Virus record (IMG/VR): IMGVR_UViG_3300049489_000263
Location: 1-52,739 of that record
Length of the DNA stretch: 52,739 nt
Source: a virus
Direction: 5' to 3' (one strand)
Shown here: positions 14,105 to 23,220 of the stretch, piece after piece
How the letters are laid out: every line of letters starts with the position of its first letter
Position numbering within the stretch: the stretch's first letter is position 1
Made by a program: the position numbers and the translations under genes
Notes under the pieces: generated by a model
Databases searched by the model: none
The model's input: only the letters and a program-made list of their open reading frames with translations
Told to the model about the DNA's origin: nothing

Positions 14105-14373
14105 ATCTTACTCAGGAGACGCTTCTTCAAGCGACCAGATGTGAGGATCTCAATAGCCCGCACCACATCCCGGCGCTCAGGACCAGTCAAGCGCAGGCGC
14201 TTGATGATCGCTTCGATGATACGCAATATCGGTCCACCGATATCCTCGATCTTGCATACACGCGAGCCATGTCGCCAACCATCTACGTAAAGCCTATCAT
14301 TCAGCAACCCGATGCGGTGCCGTTGGGCTAGGTCAACCAGCCGTTTCAGGCGCGGGTGTGTTCGTAGGTCCAT
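14101..14373 (-). CDS. Small basic hypothetical protein
   Basis: 90 residues. The ATG at 14373 has AGGAGGACCA directly upstream. It is helical and basic (RLKRLVDLAQRHRIG, IIEAIIKRLRLTGPERRDVV, RLKKRLLSKI). Possibly nucleic-acid binding; no family recognised. Confidence 0.65.
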   Translation of the reverse strand: MDLRTHPRLKRLVDLAQRHRIGLLNDRLYVDGWRHGSRVCKIEDIGGPILRIIEAIIKRLRLTGPERRDVVRAIEILTSGRLKKRLLSKI

Positions 14374-14436
14374 TGGTCCTCCTAGGATCTTGATATCTTT
14401 ACACAATGCAGGCATACAACAGTACACGTCCACGGC

Positions 14437-14841
14437 TTACCCATGTGCCCTCAATCGTAGCGTCAGGCGTTTCTGGTAGACGAGCAGTTCTTCCTTACAG
14501 ATATCCAGATACTCTTTACCAGTACCGAATTGCACCATCCAATGGTAGCCCATATCCTTAGGCTCGCCGATTGGATGCAGATCCTTGCCGTGCGTAAGCA
14601 AGTATTCTTTGGCAACGAACTTGGCAACCTCACTTAGTGTTGGTATAGGGCGCGTGAGTTTGTGACAGACCAAACATAGATATACAGGCTTATTATCCAC
14701 TTGCACGTACTGATCGACGGTATAGTGGCACACACTGCAAGTCGTCCACGAACGTTGCTCCTCACAAGTGCAGCAGACACGATGCTCGGTAGTCTGTGAG
14801 CCACATCTTGTGCAACGATATACAGTATCAGTGACGATCAT
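14437..14841 (-). CDS. Multi-zinc-ribbon protein
   Basis: 134 residues. Four Cys pairs (CTRCG, CCTCEEQ, CSVCH and CLVCHK) in the first 60 residues look like tandem zinc ribbons. The C-terminal half has a GYHWMVQFGTGKEYLDICKE segment. The context of small operon genes says only that it is an early gene; perhaps an RNA polymerase- or DNA-binding adaptor. Confidence 0.68.
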   Translation of the reverse strand: MIVTDTVYRCTRCGSQTTEHRVCCTCEEQRSWTTCSVCHYTVDQYVQVDNKPVYLCLVCHKLTRPIPTLSEVAKFVAKEYLLTHGKDLHPIGEPKDMGYHWMVQFGTGKEYLDICKEELLVYQKRLTLRLRAHG

Positions 14842-15053
14842 AGGGCCTCGAAGTAGACGCAGCCGAAGTTTGCATCGGTCTCTAAATAGTCAAACGATCC
14901 ATCACCGTAGGTATAGATATCGATGCCGTGTGCTAGCTTCTGACAACGACAACTTATCCACCCATCTAATGGATATCTGTCTTCAGCATAAGATGCTAAC
15001 TTAGCCACAGTGTCTTGCTTATGCATCCAGTGTTTGCATACTCTACATTTCAT
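14838..15053 (-). CDS. Small Cys-rich protein
   Basis: 71 residues. The ATG at 15053 has CAGGTG upstream. MKCRVCKHWMHK with a later SCRCQK pair suggests zinc binding. The C-terminal half is aromatic and acidic (YTYGDGSFDYLETDANFGC). ATGA overlap with the next gene. Confidence 0.62.
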   Translation of the reverse strand: MKCRVCKHWMHKQDTVAKLASYAEDRYPLDGWISCRCQKLAHGIDIYTYGDGSFDYLETDANFGCVYFEAL

Positions 15054-15072
15054 ACGACACCTGCTGCATGAG

Positions 15073-15336
15073 CTAGGCAGTTTCGCTGTAAGCAGACAGG
15101 GCATTCGCGGACGCATAGCAAGCGCCTTGCAAATAGTCGTGGACCTTGAAGGCTGCTCGGAAGGCTGCTAGGAACTCTTTGCCGTGGTCGTGGCTACGTA
15201 GATGCTCGTAGTGGATAACCACTGCGTTGCGTGATGCTGATATCTCGTAGGGTCCCAGAGGTTCGGAATCGTCGAAATCTTCTGCGAATGTGACCACTGT
15301 GCCATCGTAGGCTGTCTGGCATTGACGGTGTTTCAT
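15073..15336 (-). CDS. Small hypothetical protein
   Basis: 87 residues. The start at 15336 has GTGGAG 7 bases upstream and overlaps the previous stop (ATGA). It contains YEISASRNAVVIHYEHLRSH and an Ala-rich C-terminus. No family recognised. Confidence 0.62.
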   Translation of the reverse strand: MKHRQCQTAYDGTVVTFAEDFDDSEPLGPYEISASRNAVVIHYEHLRSHDHGKEFLAAFRAAFKVHDYLQGACYASANALSAYSETA

Positions 15337-15692
15337 GCGGGTCTCCACAAGTACGTTAGCACTCCAGATGCACACATACGTTCCCACAGTACGAGTGGTA
15401 CGCGTGCTGACCAGCCGGTTTCAAGGCAAGTGATCACTACGTACCCTTTGCCAGCCGTACCGATCTTCCGCCTAACCTGGTACTGAAACACGCTACCAGA
15501 GTGTAGGACCTGTACCGTGTCGCCAACTTTCGGAGCACTGTTGATACCAGCCTGACCAATCATCCTACACAGTGTTTGCAACCGCTCAGCCAAGTCACAA
15601 GCATCTGGTGCTGTGTCGAAGCTCTTGGTCGGGCCGAAGTAGGCGTCGTACACATTCTCATAAGCACGAGCTAGTTCAAGTAGTTCGTTCAT
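15333..15692 (-). CDS. Hypothetical protein, 119 residues
   Basis: An N-terminal helix (ELLELARAYENVYDAYFG) is followed by a small SH3-like beta section (KVGDTVQVLHSGSVFQYQVR, GKGYVVITCLETGW). ATGA overlaps join it to both neighbours. No family recognised. Confidence 0.65.
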   Translation of the reverse strand: MNELLELARAYENVYDAYFGPTKSFDTAPDACDLAERLQTLCRMIGQAGINSAPKVGDTVQVLHSGSVFQYQVRRKIGTAGKGYVVITCLETGWSARVPLVLWERMCASGVLTYLWRPA

Positions 15693-16024
15693 AATAGGTA
15701 CATGCTCCAGTTGTAGCGGGTGAATAGTTTCTTGTATTCATCGGTTGTAGCACCAGTTAGGACCCACACGCCTGCGCCGTGCGCACAGAATAGTGGGAAG
15801 TCCCTAAGCTGGGCAGGAGTGAACTTCGACCCTTTCATGCCCGGAAGTTTGACCTCTATCCAGCGCGATCCATAGGTTGGGTGGCTAGCATAGAGGTCGG
15901 GGAATCCGCTCTGATACATATTGCCGTGCGTCTCTTTGACGAACCAGCCATAGTTACGCAGCATGCAAATGATCTCATGTTGGATCTTATCTTCCGGCCG
16001 CTTGCGAGTGACGATTTTATCCAA
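15689..16024 (-). CDS. VRR-NUC domain nuclease
   Basis: 111 residues. SGFPDLYASHP ... SRWIEVKLPG supplies the G-x-PD ... E-V-K PD-(D/E)XK core. FTPAQLRDFPLFCAHGAGVW matches the following helix of stand-alone VRR-NUC proteins, and HGNMYQSG the loop before the Asp. Such phage enzymes act on branched or flapped DNA, for example as junction resolvases. It follows DNA polymerase and a DUF1617-like gene in the replication cluster. Confidence 0.88.
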   Translation of the reverse strand: MDKIVTRKRPEDKIQHEIICMLRNYGWFVKETHGNMYQSGFPDLYASHPTYGSRWIEVKLPGMKGSKFTPAQLRDFPLFCAHGAGVWVLTGATTDEYKKLFTRYNWSMYLL

Positions 16025-16403
16025 GCACTAACTTCAGCATAGCCAGCACGGTTGGCTTGAGCTTCTGTTTGCCAACGTTCGATTTGAATGCGTCCAGTTT
16101 GATATCGGGTATCTTGACCTCGATCTCCAGTTCTCCCAAACGCTCTAACTCATCCCGCCCCTCTGGCGTGAGGCGGTGAGCCTCGCCATTGGGCGTTGGG
16201 ATCGTGATGGGCTTGTCGTTTGCATCGCGTTCACACATCGTCGCCACGATCCGCTTACGGGCTGCCTCCATGATCTTGACCTTCTCCTCGACGGCAAAAA
16301 TGGCCTCAGCCACCGTGAGCGCGAAGTCTGCCTCGAAGGCCATGTCACCCAAGCCAGCGAGGCCAGCCTGGATAGTCAGCAGTTGGTTATTGGTTATCTT
16401 CAC
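16017..16403 (-). CDS. DUF1617-like phage protein
   Basis: 128 residues. The GTG at 16403 overlaps the upstream stop (GTGA) with GGAG 5-6 bases upstream. The N-terminus KVKITNNQLLTIQAGLAGLG, an internal helix ending in EAARKRIVATMCER, then a DANDKPITIP turn, follow the layout of DUF1617 proteins often found in phage replication regions. Biochemical role unknown. Confidence 0.7.
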   Translation of the reverse strand: MKITNNQLLTIQAGLAGLGDMAFEADFALTVAEAIFAVEEKVKIMEAARKRIVATMCERDANDKPITIPTPNGEAHRLTPEGRDELERLGELEIEVKIPDIKLDAFKSNVGKQKLKPTVLAMLKLVLG

Positions 16404-16609
16404 TTTGACTCCTTCAAGATGGCGACGATCAGGAACCGGATCGCTTGGTAGTAGTTGCCCTTGGCAATGCACTCGATAGCTCGCACCGCGCACATCTGAG
16501 GCGTCGTGTGGTTGAGCCAGATATTCTGCACGATTGGGTCGGTGCCTACGAGGTCATCGAGCGTGAACGGCAGCCCTCGGATGACACGGCGTATCTGAGT
16601 CTTATTCAA
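16400..16609 (-). CDS. Small hypothetical protein
   Basis: 69 residues, with a TTG start at 16609 (AGGAG 7 bases upstream) overlapping the previous stop. Helical, with AVRAIECIAKGNYYQAIRFL. No family recognised. Confidence 0.62.
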   Translation of the reverse strand: MNKTQIRRVIRGLPFTLDDLVGTDPIVQNIWLNHTTPQMCAVRAIECIAKGNYYQAIRFLIVAILKESK

Positions 16610-16982
16610 CTGGAGTCTCCTTGTAGTAGCGTTGGTCGATAGCGGTGCGTTTGCCAGCCGCAGTGAATAGCGATTGTTTCACAGCCTTGCGTAGATTCTT
16701 GAGCGCCTCCGCTAACAGAAGTACCTCACGGAAGTCGTCCTCACCCATGTCCTTGTACATCTTCCAGGTCTCTGGCGGCAAGAGCTTCCAGATCCGATCG
16801 TACTCATCCATCAGAGCATTCAAGATGGATACACGGCTCCAGATGTACCGGAGTTCGGTGAGTGGCTCAAGGTCTAGGAGGTCTAGGATATCCTTACGCA
16901 CAGGGCGTACGTCGTAGTTGTCAAGCCTAAAAGCCACATCCTTGATACGCTGTATCAGGTCAGTGGCAGTCTTTGTCGTCAA
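16602..16982 (-). CDS. Hypothetical helical protein
   Basis: 126 residues. Mostly charged helices (DLIQRIKDVAFRLDNYDVRP, SRVSILNALMDEYDRIWKLL, FREVLLLAEALKNLRKAVKQ). Overlaps both neighbours. A perfect palindrome copy (16943) lies near its 5' end. No family recognised; it sits inside the replication cluster. Confidence 0.68.
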   Translation of the reverse strand: MTTKTATDLIQRIKDVAFRLDNYDVRPVRKDILDLLDLEPLTELRYIWSRVSILNALMDEYDRIWKLLPPETWKMYKDMGEDDFREVLLLAEALKNLRKAVKQSLFTAAGKRTAIDQRYYKETPVE

Positions 16983-17346
16983 GGAGCCCCTCCTTCCTCA
17001 TCCAGAACAAGCATTGTTCTCTGGTGAATGTACACACGCCGCGTATACCTCTGAAATATAGCCTCTGCCTCAACAAGTTGACAGTCAGATATGCTAGTCC
17101 AGCGCGTTGCTTACGGAACCAATACTTGAGCTTCGACAAGTCGCGCGCTTTGATGGCCGCGAACGAATGGTCCGTGTCGTCCCGGATGATGGCGTCCTTG
17201 ATGGCTACACGATTCATGTAGCTACGCAACATGCTGAGCCGTTTGATGTCGGCATCTAGCCGCATGGCCTCAGTCTGAAACGACATTTCTCGCTGAACAA
17301 TCCGCTTAGCTATTTCTCGGCCCAACTCCCGAGCTTTTTCATCCAT
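16960..17346 (-). CDS. Hypothetical basic protein next to DNA polymerase
   Basis: 128 residues. The ATG at 17346 lies 36 bases inside the polymerase gene with GGA upstream. Basic and helical (ARELGREIAKRIVQREMSFQ, RLDADIKRLSMLRSYMNRVA), with a C-terminal FTREQCLFWMRKEGLL that looks like a small winged-helix end. A role with the polymerase is inferred from position only. Confidence 0.65.
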   Translation of the reverse strand: MDEKARELGREIAKRIVQREMSFQTEAMRLDADIKRLSMLRSYMNRVAIKDAIIRDDTDHSFAAIKARDLSKLKYWFRKQRAGLAYLTVNLLRQRLYFRGIRGVCTFTREQCLFWMRKEGLLDDKDCH

Positions 17347-19613
17347 TCCATCTTGATCAATGGGATGTGCTTCCTCAGGCACTCGACCTCCCGATTCACA
17401 GTATCATGTACTGCGTCAACTACGTCTGGTGAACACGGACACATAATCTCGTCATGAACGTTCATAGGGATCACTTTCCACGTAGACACGCCTACAGGCT
17501 GGTGGTCCCACACAGCTACCTGTACCCGCTTAGTAGCTTGGGCACCGGTACTCTGTATCTCGTGGTTGGCCGCAGCCCGCATGTTGCCGGCTTGGATCCC
17601 AAACGATGCCCCAAACAAGGCTGAACGTGTTGCGCCACAGGCCGTCTGCTCACGGTCGCGCCGCACCACCTTAACCTTGATCTTAAGCCACTCTTTGGGC
17701 GGGTCCTCGGCTAGGTCAAACAGGATCTTGCAGATCCGGTTTTCCAGCGTGAAGTATCGTTTGAAGCCAAACAATGACTCGCAATAATCGGCTGGAGTGT
17801 GCCACTCCACCTTCGACCCTAGGCCATTGGGCTGGCGCATCGAACAGAACTTGTCGAACGTGCGCCGTCTGGCCTCACCCCATTGTTTGTACTTCGATAT
17901 CCAGCGTTGATAGGCTTCGTTGGCCGCAGCTTCGGTCACGCCAACGCGAGATACCAGTGTTGCAGCTTCGCCACCATACAGCATGGCGAACACACCGTTT
18001 TTGGACCGTGAGTACTTGTTCTTATCGCCTTCTAGCTTGCTTGTGGCTAGGATGTCCTCGTAAGTCATAGGTGCGAACAGACAGGTGCCAAACAATGCGT
18101 GGATCTTCTTGCCCAACAGCAGGTCCTGGCGCAGAGCCAAGTCCTGATACACAGCATCAGCGATTGTGACCTCGAAGCCATCGAAGTCACCACCGCCCAG
18201 CTGCATGCCTGGCCAGGCCAATGGGAAACACGATCGGACTTTCTTAGAATGGTTGATACCCTGTGGGTTCAAACCATCCGCGCCACTCATACGCCCTGAT
18301 AGCGCTCCAATGACCTTGAGCGACACGTGGAACCGGCCAGCTGCGAGGAGCTTATCGTACAGTTCGATCTCTTTGCTGGCCTTGCGATAGTCAATGATCG
18401 CCTGCGCACGCTCGGCAGCTGGGTGTAGTTCCTCGGACTTGACGAGCCCTTCCTCGCAAGAGGCACATCCGGCGCCAAGGCACTTGTCACAAACAGCCTC
18501 TACGCGCCACTTGGCTATGCTCTCTAAGATGATCTTGCCTGTGCTGAGGCGACCATTCTTGAGCATCACCACCCTCTCTGTAGGTGATAGTGCTGATTCA
18601 AGATATCGCATACAGACGTCTGGAGAGTTGAAGTTCCACTCCGTACTGGAAAGGTGCTTAACGGCTGTGTCCCGAAGCGCCGTTAGTTTCGGTACGTCAA
18701 TGGCTAGCCCTTTCCACCGCACCGACCCAACCATGCACGCCAGAATGGAGTCATCATCATTTGGCGGTGGAGAGCCGAAGTGCTCATAGAGCCGCCTGGT
18801 ATATACCACGTCATCAGCCGCGTACCGTCTTGCGACCTTATTGAATGACCAATGCGAGATATGAGTTCGGATGATATTGGGCCAAGTTCCTCGCCAGTCG
18901 CCACGTTTGCCCAAGGCCGTACAGAACGGCGCGTAGCCTAGTTCTTCCGGAGGCGGAGGAGGTTCAGTCTGCTTGAATATAAGTACATTCTCGGCCTCCA
19001 AGCCTAATGCATCTTGTGCGAGAGCCTTCAACGCAGACGACGGAGCGAACTCCAGCACCAGATTCTTGAGATCAGGATTCATATTACCTAGGTCGTCGTG
19101 GATATCTCGTACCACCCAACGACGCTTCGGATCGGACTTACGCGCGAAGTACACGTCCTTGAGTTCCAGGCGCTTATCCAGTTCGGCGGCGAGCATCCAA
19201 GCTAACGCTGTCGGCACTCTCTTGATGATGACGTCCTCGCGGTCCATCAGGGTCTGGTACGGACCCTTCTTCGCATGCAGCATAATATCGAAACAACCAG
19301 CTGGCTTGATACATGGACCATCACGGGCCTCGGCTTCACGTTCGGCTATGTCGTCGATATGGTCGGCAGGGATCCAGTCTGGGTCGTGAAGTAGGAACAT
19401 TGTGTATATCTTCTGCAACTGGAACCAGTCGAATGCTAGGTTGAACCCCACGACCGTTTTAGCGGTCAAACGCTCTATGAGTTCGAGCGTATCGCGGATA
19501 GGGTTCAACCATAGGTCGTAGAGTTCAACACCTGAGCCCTCGTCATACTGCAACAATACAGCTGGACCGGTCAGGCCGCAGGTTTCTGTATCGTGGAATA
19601 CGAGGTCACTCAT
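17310..19613 (-). CDS. Family A DNA polymerase with 3'-5' exonuclease
   Basis: 767 residues. Exonuclease motifs: FHDTETCGL (Asp8, Glu10), VVGFNLAFDW, and YAADDVVYTRRLYE with the Tyr-x3-Asp motif III. Polymerase motif A is GGGDFDGFEV (Asp476), motif B KNGVFAMLYGG (Lys538 region) and motif C NVHDEI at about 718-722. A small Cys cluster (CDKCLGAGCASCEEG) is inserted between exonuclease and polymerase domains. It should copy the phage genome with proofreading. Helicase, primase, nuclease and ligase genes elsewhere in the window complete a largely self-contained replisome. Confidence 0.95.
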   Translation of the reverse strand: MSDLVFHDTETCGLTGPAVLLQYDEGSGVELYDLWLNPIRDTLELIERLTAKTVVGFNLAFDWFQLQKIYTMFLLHDPDWIPADHIDDIAEREAEARDGPCIKPAGCFDIMLHAKKGPYQTLMDREDVIIKRVPTALAWMLAAELDKRLELKDVYFARKSDPKRRWVVRDIHDDLGNMNPDLKNLVLEFAPSSALKALAQDALGLEAENVLIFKQTEPPPPPEELGYAPFCTALGKRGDWRGTWPNIIRTHISHWSFNKVARRYAADDVVYTRRLYEHFGSPPPNDDDSILACMVGSVRWKGLAIDVPKLTALRDTAVKHLSSTEWNFNSPDVCMRYLESALSPTERVVMLKNGRLSTGKIILESIAKWRVEAVCDKCLGAGCASCEEGLVKSEELHPAAERAQAIIDYRKASKEIELYDKLLAAGRFHVSLKVIGALSGRMSGADGLNPQGINHSKKVRSCFPLAWPGMQLGGGDFDGFEVTIADAVYQDLALRQDLLLGKKIHALFGTCLFAPMTYEDILATSKLEGDKNKYSRSKNGVFAMLYGGEAATLVSRVGVTEAAANEAYQRWISKYKQWGEARRRTFDKFCSMRQPNGLGSKVEWHTPADYCESLFGFKRYFTLENRICKILFDLAEDPPKEWLKIKVKVVRRDREQTACGATRSALFGASFGIQAGNMRAAANHEIQSTGAQATKRVQVAVWDHQPVGVSTWKVIPMNVHDEIMCPCSPDVVDAVHDTVNREVECLRKHIPLIKMEWMKKLGSWAEK

Positions 19614-19824
19614 CAGGTTCTATCTCCGCTAGCATATGTTCGATGATCTTATACTCTGGGTCTGTGAGATCCACCACGGAGCCGGCGTGTGTAATAGAGT
19701 GGATCGTCAGTTCACCACCTTCCTCTGGATCATGGAATGTAGCTGGATAGTGCTTTGTGTAGCTGTATTCAATGCGAAGCTCAAGGTCAATGCCAAAGGT
19801 TGTGACTGTGATATCGGATATCAT
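19606..19824 (-). CDS. Small hypothetical protein
   Basis: 72 residues, overlapping the polymerase start by 8 bases. Acidic, beta-rich first half (VTTFGIDLELRIEYSYTKHY) and a helical acidic end (EYKIIEHMLAEIEPDE). A perfect palindrome copy (19809-19823) overlaps its start codon region. Confidence 0.62.
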   Translation of the reverse strand: MISDITVTTFGIDLELRIEYSYTKHYPATFHDPEEGGELTIHSITHAGSVVDLTDPEYKIIEHMLAEIEPDE

Positions 19825-20024
19825 TACCGCTTAGCCGTGTGGGCGAGGATCAGGTTATAGTTCATCCGAGCTATGTCATCATTGAGGAAGTCCCACTTGT
19901 CTCCGTCAATAAAGACGGTGGACCCACGCCGCTCCACAGCCCGGATATGAGGTATCAGGTAGGCCCTCTCATGAGCATCATCGGTCATCATCACAATGCC
20001 GACACCTGGATTAAAGCTCGCCAT
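19824..20024 (-). CDS. Small hypothetical protein
   Basis: 66 residues. The ATG at 20024 has AAGGAG 7 bases upstream, inside the ParB-like gene's last codons. A longer upstream extension is open and looks hydrophobic, but it is the shadow of the ParB-like frame. It contains HERAYLIPHIRAVERRGSTV. No family recognised. Confidence 0.6.
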   Translation of the reverse strand: MASFNPGVGIVMMTDDAHERAYLIPHIRAVERRGSTVFIDGDKWDFLNDDIARMNYNLILAHTAKR

Positions 20025-20811
20025 TTGTAGACTCCTTAATACGTCCGCCGCAGTCACGGACTGCGAAGTCTTGGAGTTCTTCATCGGAGACGTTTCCTGC
20101 TGCCCAAGCAAGAGCCCGAGTAGCAAAACTAGGCCCAAAGCTATCGAGCAGCCGACCCACCATGTCGCTGATTTCATTCCTTGATCTTGCACGCTTGGAT
20201 TCCCTCGGTTTGGCTAGGACTTGTGCATTGGCCTTGTCGGCACTGACACCCTTGTCTTTGGCATCCTTGAACTTCCTGACCGCTGCGTAAAGCGCGTCAG
20301 TGTTACCGGTACCAAGTATCGTGTAGAGTGCCCGGATGTTGGTCTGCTTGATGTAGCCCGCCTTGACCTCGACCCTTATGTCCTCGGGCAACGCCAGGTA
20401 CATGCCACGGATCTGGACCCAACCAGGTGACTTGCCAACACGTTCGGCAATGACCTCACGCTTGACGCCAAGCTGGATCAAGGACTCGATAGCCTTGGCC
20501 TCCTGGTCCAGGTCCAGGTCCGAGCGATTCATGTTCTCGGACAGATTGATGAACCGTGCCTCGACCTCGGTCAGAGGCTCCAGACGAACGATACACAGAA
20601 TCTCAGTCTTGCCAAGGATCTTGTGGGCCAACGTGCGGCGGAAGCCCGCTATGAGGCGATATTTCTCACCATCGGGGCACACGGTCACGGGCTGGACGAG
20701 TCCGTTCTTGCTGATGTCGCGGGCCAGTTCCTCAACATCGAGGGCCTGGATGTGTCCACGGCAGTTGTACGCCTTATCGTCGATAAGGTCTAATGGAATG
20801 GTCTTAAGCAT
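20011..20811 (-). CDS. ParB/Spo0J-like DNA-binding protein
   Basis: 266 residues. The N-terminal ParB/sulfiredoxin domain has the CTP-binding signature GFRRTLAHKIL (56-59 GFRR) and the ENMNR box (92-96). It is followed by a helix-turn-helix (AIESLIQLGVKREVIAERVG, then KSPGWVQIRGMYLALP) and a basic linker (PRESKRARSRN). Chromosomal ParB proteins clamp DNA at palindromic parS sites and use CTP. In phages such proteins may act in segregation, packaging or regulation. No ParA gene is nearby. It is one candidate for binding the dispersed 15-bp palindromes. Confidence 0.88.
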   Translation of the reverse strand: MLKTIPLDLIDDKAYNCRGHIQALDVEELARDISKNGLVQPVTVCPDGEKYRLIAGFRRTLAHKILGKTEILCIVRLEPLTEVEARFINLSENMNRSDLDLDQEAKAIESLIQLGVKREVIAERVGKSPGWVQIRGMYLALPEDIRVEVKAGYIKQTNIRALYTILGTGNTDALYAAVRKFKDAKDKGVSADKANAQVLAKPRESKRARSRNEISDMVGRLLDSFGPSFATRALAWAAGNVSDEELQDFAVRDCGGRIKESTNGEL

Positions 20812-20823
20812 GTCGCGATCCTT

Positions 20824-21024
20824 TCAAGCGTGGTCGCTCGTGTCCTTTGATATGTGTATGATTCTTGGATATTGGATATCATGATGCTCGGAGTTGCCAC
20901 ACAGTAGGCATCCGTATTCGTGGCCCTGGCGTTCAACGCCGTCTAGGTGGGCAATCTCCATCATTGGGTGCCCACAACAGTAGATATCTTCCCTATAAGG
21001 TATGACCTCAACTTTGGTTATCAT
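20824..21024 (-). CDS. Small zinc-ribbon-like protein
   Basis: 66 residues. CCGHPM and GCLLCGN pairs form a C-x-H/C-x2-C type metal site. It overlaps the upstream stop (ATGA). Role unknown; many such proteins occur in this operon. A one-mismatch palindrome (20867) lies within it. Confidence 0.65.
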   Translation of the reverse strand: MITKVEVIPYREDIYCCGHPMMEIAHLDGVERQGHEYGCLLCGNSEHHDIQYPRIIHISKDTSDHA

Positions 21025-21296
21025 TGCTGTTCGAACCTTCCGGTGCGGCCACAGCCGCCCAAGTTACCGATAGTAGGCGTCTGGACCAGTCCAGCGCCCT
21101 CCTGGTCAGCGCCCATTGGGGTGAGTGATTCCGCTCGGGCTTTGAGTTCGTCGACACCATATCCTAAGATGGGCCGCGACCATTCACTCAGTAGCACGTA
21201 GCGACCGGGCAGCCGGTGCTTACGGACGGTGTGGACGTGAACGTTGTTGACGTAGCCCCACAGGCTTTGATACTCGGAATCACGCCACTGAATCAT
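21021..21296 (-). CDS. Hypothetical protein, 91 residues
   Basis: It overlaps the helicase 3' end by 17 bases. A basic, beta-like first half (YVNNVHVHTVRKHRLPGRYV) is followed by GYGVDELKARAESL and a Gly-rich end. No family recognised. Confidence 0.62.
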   Translation of the reverse strand: MIQWRDSEYQSLWGYVNNVHVHTVRKHRLPGRYVLLSEWSRPILGYGVDELKARAESLTPMGADQEGAGLVQTPTIGNLGGCGRTGRFEQQ

Positions 21297-23220
21297 GAGT
21301 CATGGCCTCTCTAACCTCACCCATGGTAAGGTCTTGTAGCTTGCGCTTCTTCTTGAGGTTGTCGTACACCAACTGATCGCACGGCAGGCAGAACAGGTCG
21401 ATGATCCTACAATTACGAGTCTGGCCAGGTCGATGATTACGGTCATCTGCCTGCATCCTAGCCTCACCATTGAACACGTTGCTATAGTAGACCATGGTTG
21501 GACTGGCCGTCAGGGTGAGGGCCATACCGCCAGCCATAGGATTACCTATGACACATAGCAGGTCGTACTTTTCGCGCAACTCTTTGAACCGCGGATGCGA
21601 CTGGTCCATGGCAATCAGCAGTTCGTTGCTGTCAATCTGGTCACCATCCGGCGTGTAGCCTCTGTATCCACGTCCGTCGATGCAAAGAACGTGCCAGCCC
21701 AGCTTGCGCATGAACTCCGTCAAACGGTCAACGGTGCCCATGAATCCGCCCCAGATGATGAGTCGTCCGATCTCCTCATGCTGATCCGCGATATCAGACA
21801 GCACGTCATCCTTGGGTGAGCTTACGAAGTGCGTCGTTCTGGATATAACATCCACAACGCCGAGTCCATGACACTGTGGGCATTCGATCACGTCGTCGTG
21901 GACCGGCCCAGGCTCCAACATCGGGGCCATCTGGTCCACAGGCTGATCCGGTACCGGCGCAACGATCTTACCGTTGCCACCGCACTTGGGACATACGTCC
22001 GTAGAGAGGGCCTCTTCGGCATATTGGAAGCCATCGCTAAGCTCACGCATCATCGTGAGAGCTTGGATAGCTCGTGGAGCAGTATTGGCAATGATCTTCG
22101 CAGCACGCAACATTTCGACCGTAGGCTTGATACGGATGATCTCGTAGGTCTTCTCTGGCAGATCCAGGCAATCCTTCTTGAACATCACGATCGTCAAGCC
22201 GGCCATACGGTCATAGACCTTGGCAACCTCGTTCACTGAGGGCTTGAAGGCGTGACTCTTGCCGGGTTCCCCAACCAACGCCTGATACGTAGGATCAGAC
22301 GTGGAATGGTTCTCATGGTGGGCAAGTTGGCCGCAGATGTCGCACTTGTTTGGATCGTCCTTCCAAGTCACGATGTGCGGATATACTCCACCAGTGAAAG
22401 ACTCCCGTTCTTCGATGACGCAGAGGCGCTTCTTGAACTTGTGTATATCGCCTTCGACGAACCATCCTGGGCAGGCTACTTCTGTTTGGTTGTACCAGTC
22501 GCAGGGAGTTTTCGGCGCGGGTGTTCCTGATAGCAGGACGACATAGCCCTCTCGACCGTAGGTCTTGCGGATTTCATGGGCAACTGCCATCGCTGCCTGC
22601 GAGCGTTGCGATTCTGGCGTCTTGATTTTACTGCTCTCGTCAAGGATCAGTACCCGCGGGACTTTGTTTGTGGGATGCCAATCTTTGATATCCCGTACCA
22701 GTCGCTCATAGGTGAACATCCTTGGGCGTACCTTGCTGCCCCACTTGAGTAGCTCCAAGGACACGGCCTTGACGCCGGACACTGGTCCAACGTACCAGTA
22801 GAGTTCATGGTCTGGATACTCTTTCCAGACGTATTCCATAAGCTCAATCGCAGCCAGCGTCTTACCCGTGCCCATTTCCGCCGCCCAGATGCCATAATGC
22901 CTGGTAAGGGCATGACGAACGAGCGTGGCCTGATGCTTATAGAGGCTACGATTGGGTGTATAGTCCACTAGCGGAGCATCGTAGAGCTTGTATGGGTTCA
23001 GTCCTTCGAGGAAGGCAAGTTGGAAGATGTTGCGCAGACAATTCTGGACACTCCAGACTTTGCGTGGATTCTCTTTGTCGTAGCCGTGCCACTTGGCACC
23101 GCGCATCTGTTTGATCATTGCGATCAGAGGCTTTGAGAATGGCGTCTGGATGTAGATGCGATCTTCATGATACTCAAGATCACACTTGTACTTGAAGCCT
23201 CCGCACTGCAAATAGGTCAT
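21280..23220 (-). CDS. SNF2-type superfamily 2 helicase/ATPase
   Basis: 646 residues. Walker A is EMGTGKT (115-121), motif II LDESSK, motif III LSGTPAP and motif VI QADDRNHRPGQTRNC; this last is diagnostic of SNF2/RapA-like ATPases. Two zinc modules are inserted: CDICGQLAHHENH, and a DnaJ-like pair CPKCGGNG and CPQCHGLG. It probably translocates on duplex DNA to remodel forks or recombination intermediates. It is co-transcribed with DNA polymerase and two ParB-like genes. Confidence 0.93.
   Translation of the reverse strand: MTYLQCGGFKYKCDLEYHEDRIYIQTPFSKPLIAMIKQMRGAKWHGYDKENPRKVWSVQNCLRNIFQLAFLEGLNPYKLYDAPLVDYTPNRSLYKHQATLVRHALTRHYGIWAAEMGTGKTLAAIELMEYVWKEYPDHELYWYVGPVSGVKAVSLELLKWGSKVRPRMFTYERLVRDIKDWHPTNKVPRVLILDESSKIKTPESQRSQAAMAVAHEIRKTYGREGYVVLLSGTPAPKTPCDWYNQTEVACPGWFVEGDIHKFKKRLCVIEERESFTGGVYPHIVTWKDDPNKCDICGQLAHHENHSTSDPTYQALVGEPGKSHAFKPSVNEVAKVYDRMAGLTIVMFKKDCLDLPEKTYEIIRIKPTVEMLRAAKIIANTAPRAIQALTMMRELSDGFQYAEEALSTDVCPKCGGNGKIVAPVPDQPVDQMAPMLEPGPVHDDVIECPQCHGLGVVDVISRTTHFVSSPKDDVLSDIADQHEEIGRLIIWGGFMGTVDRLTEFMRKLGWHVLCIDGRGYRGYTPDGDQIDSNELLIAMDQSHPRFKELREKYDLLCVIGNPMAGGMALTLTASPTMVYYSNVFNGEARMQADDRNHRPGQTRNCRIIDLFCLPCDQLVYDNLKKKRKLQDLTMGEVREAMTHDSVA

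Noticed and set aside
20025-20192. Longer version of the 19824-20024 gene with a hydrophobic, lipoprotein-like N-terminus
   Set aside because: The extension lies over the conserved frame of the ParB-like gene, and the ATG at 20024 has a good ribosome site.
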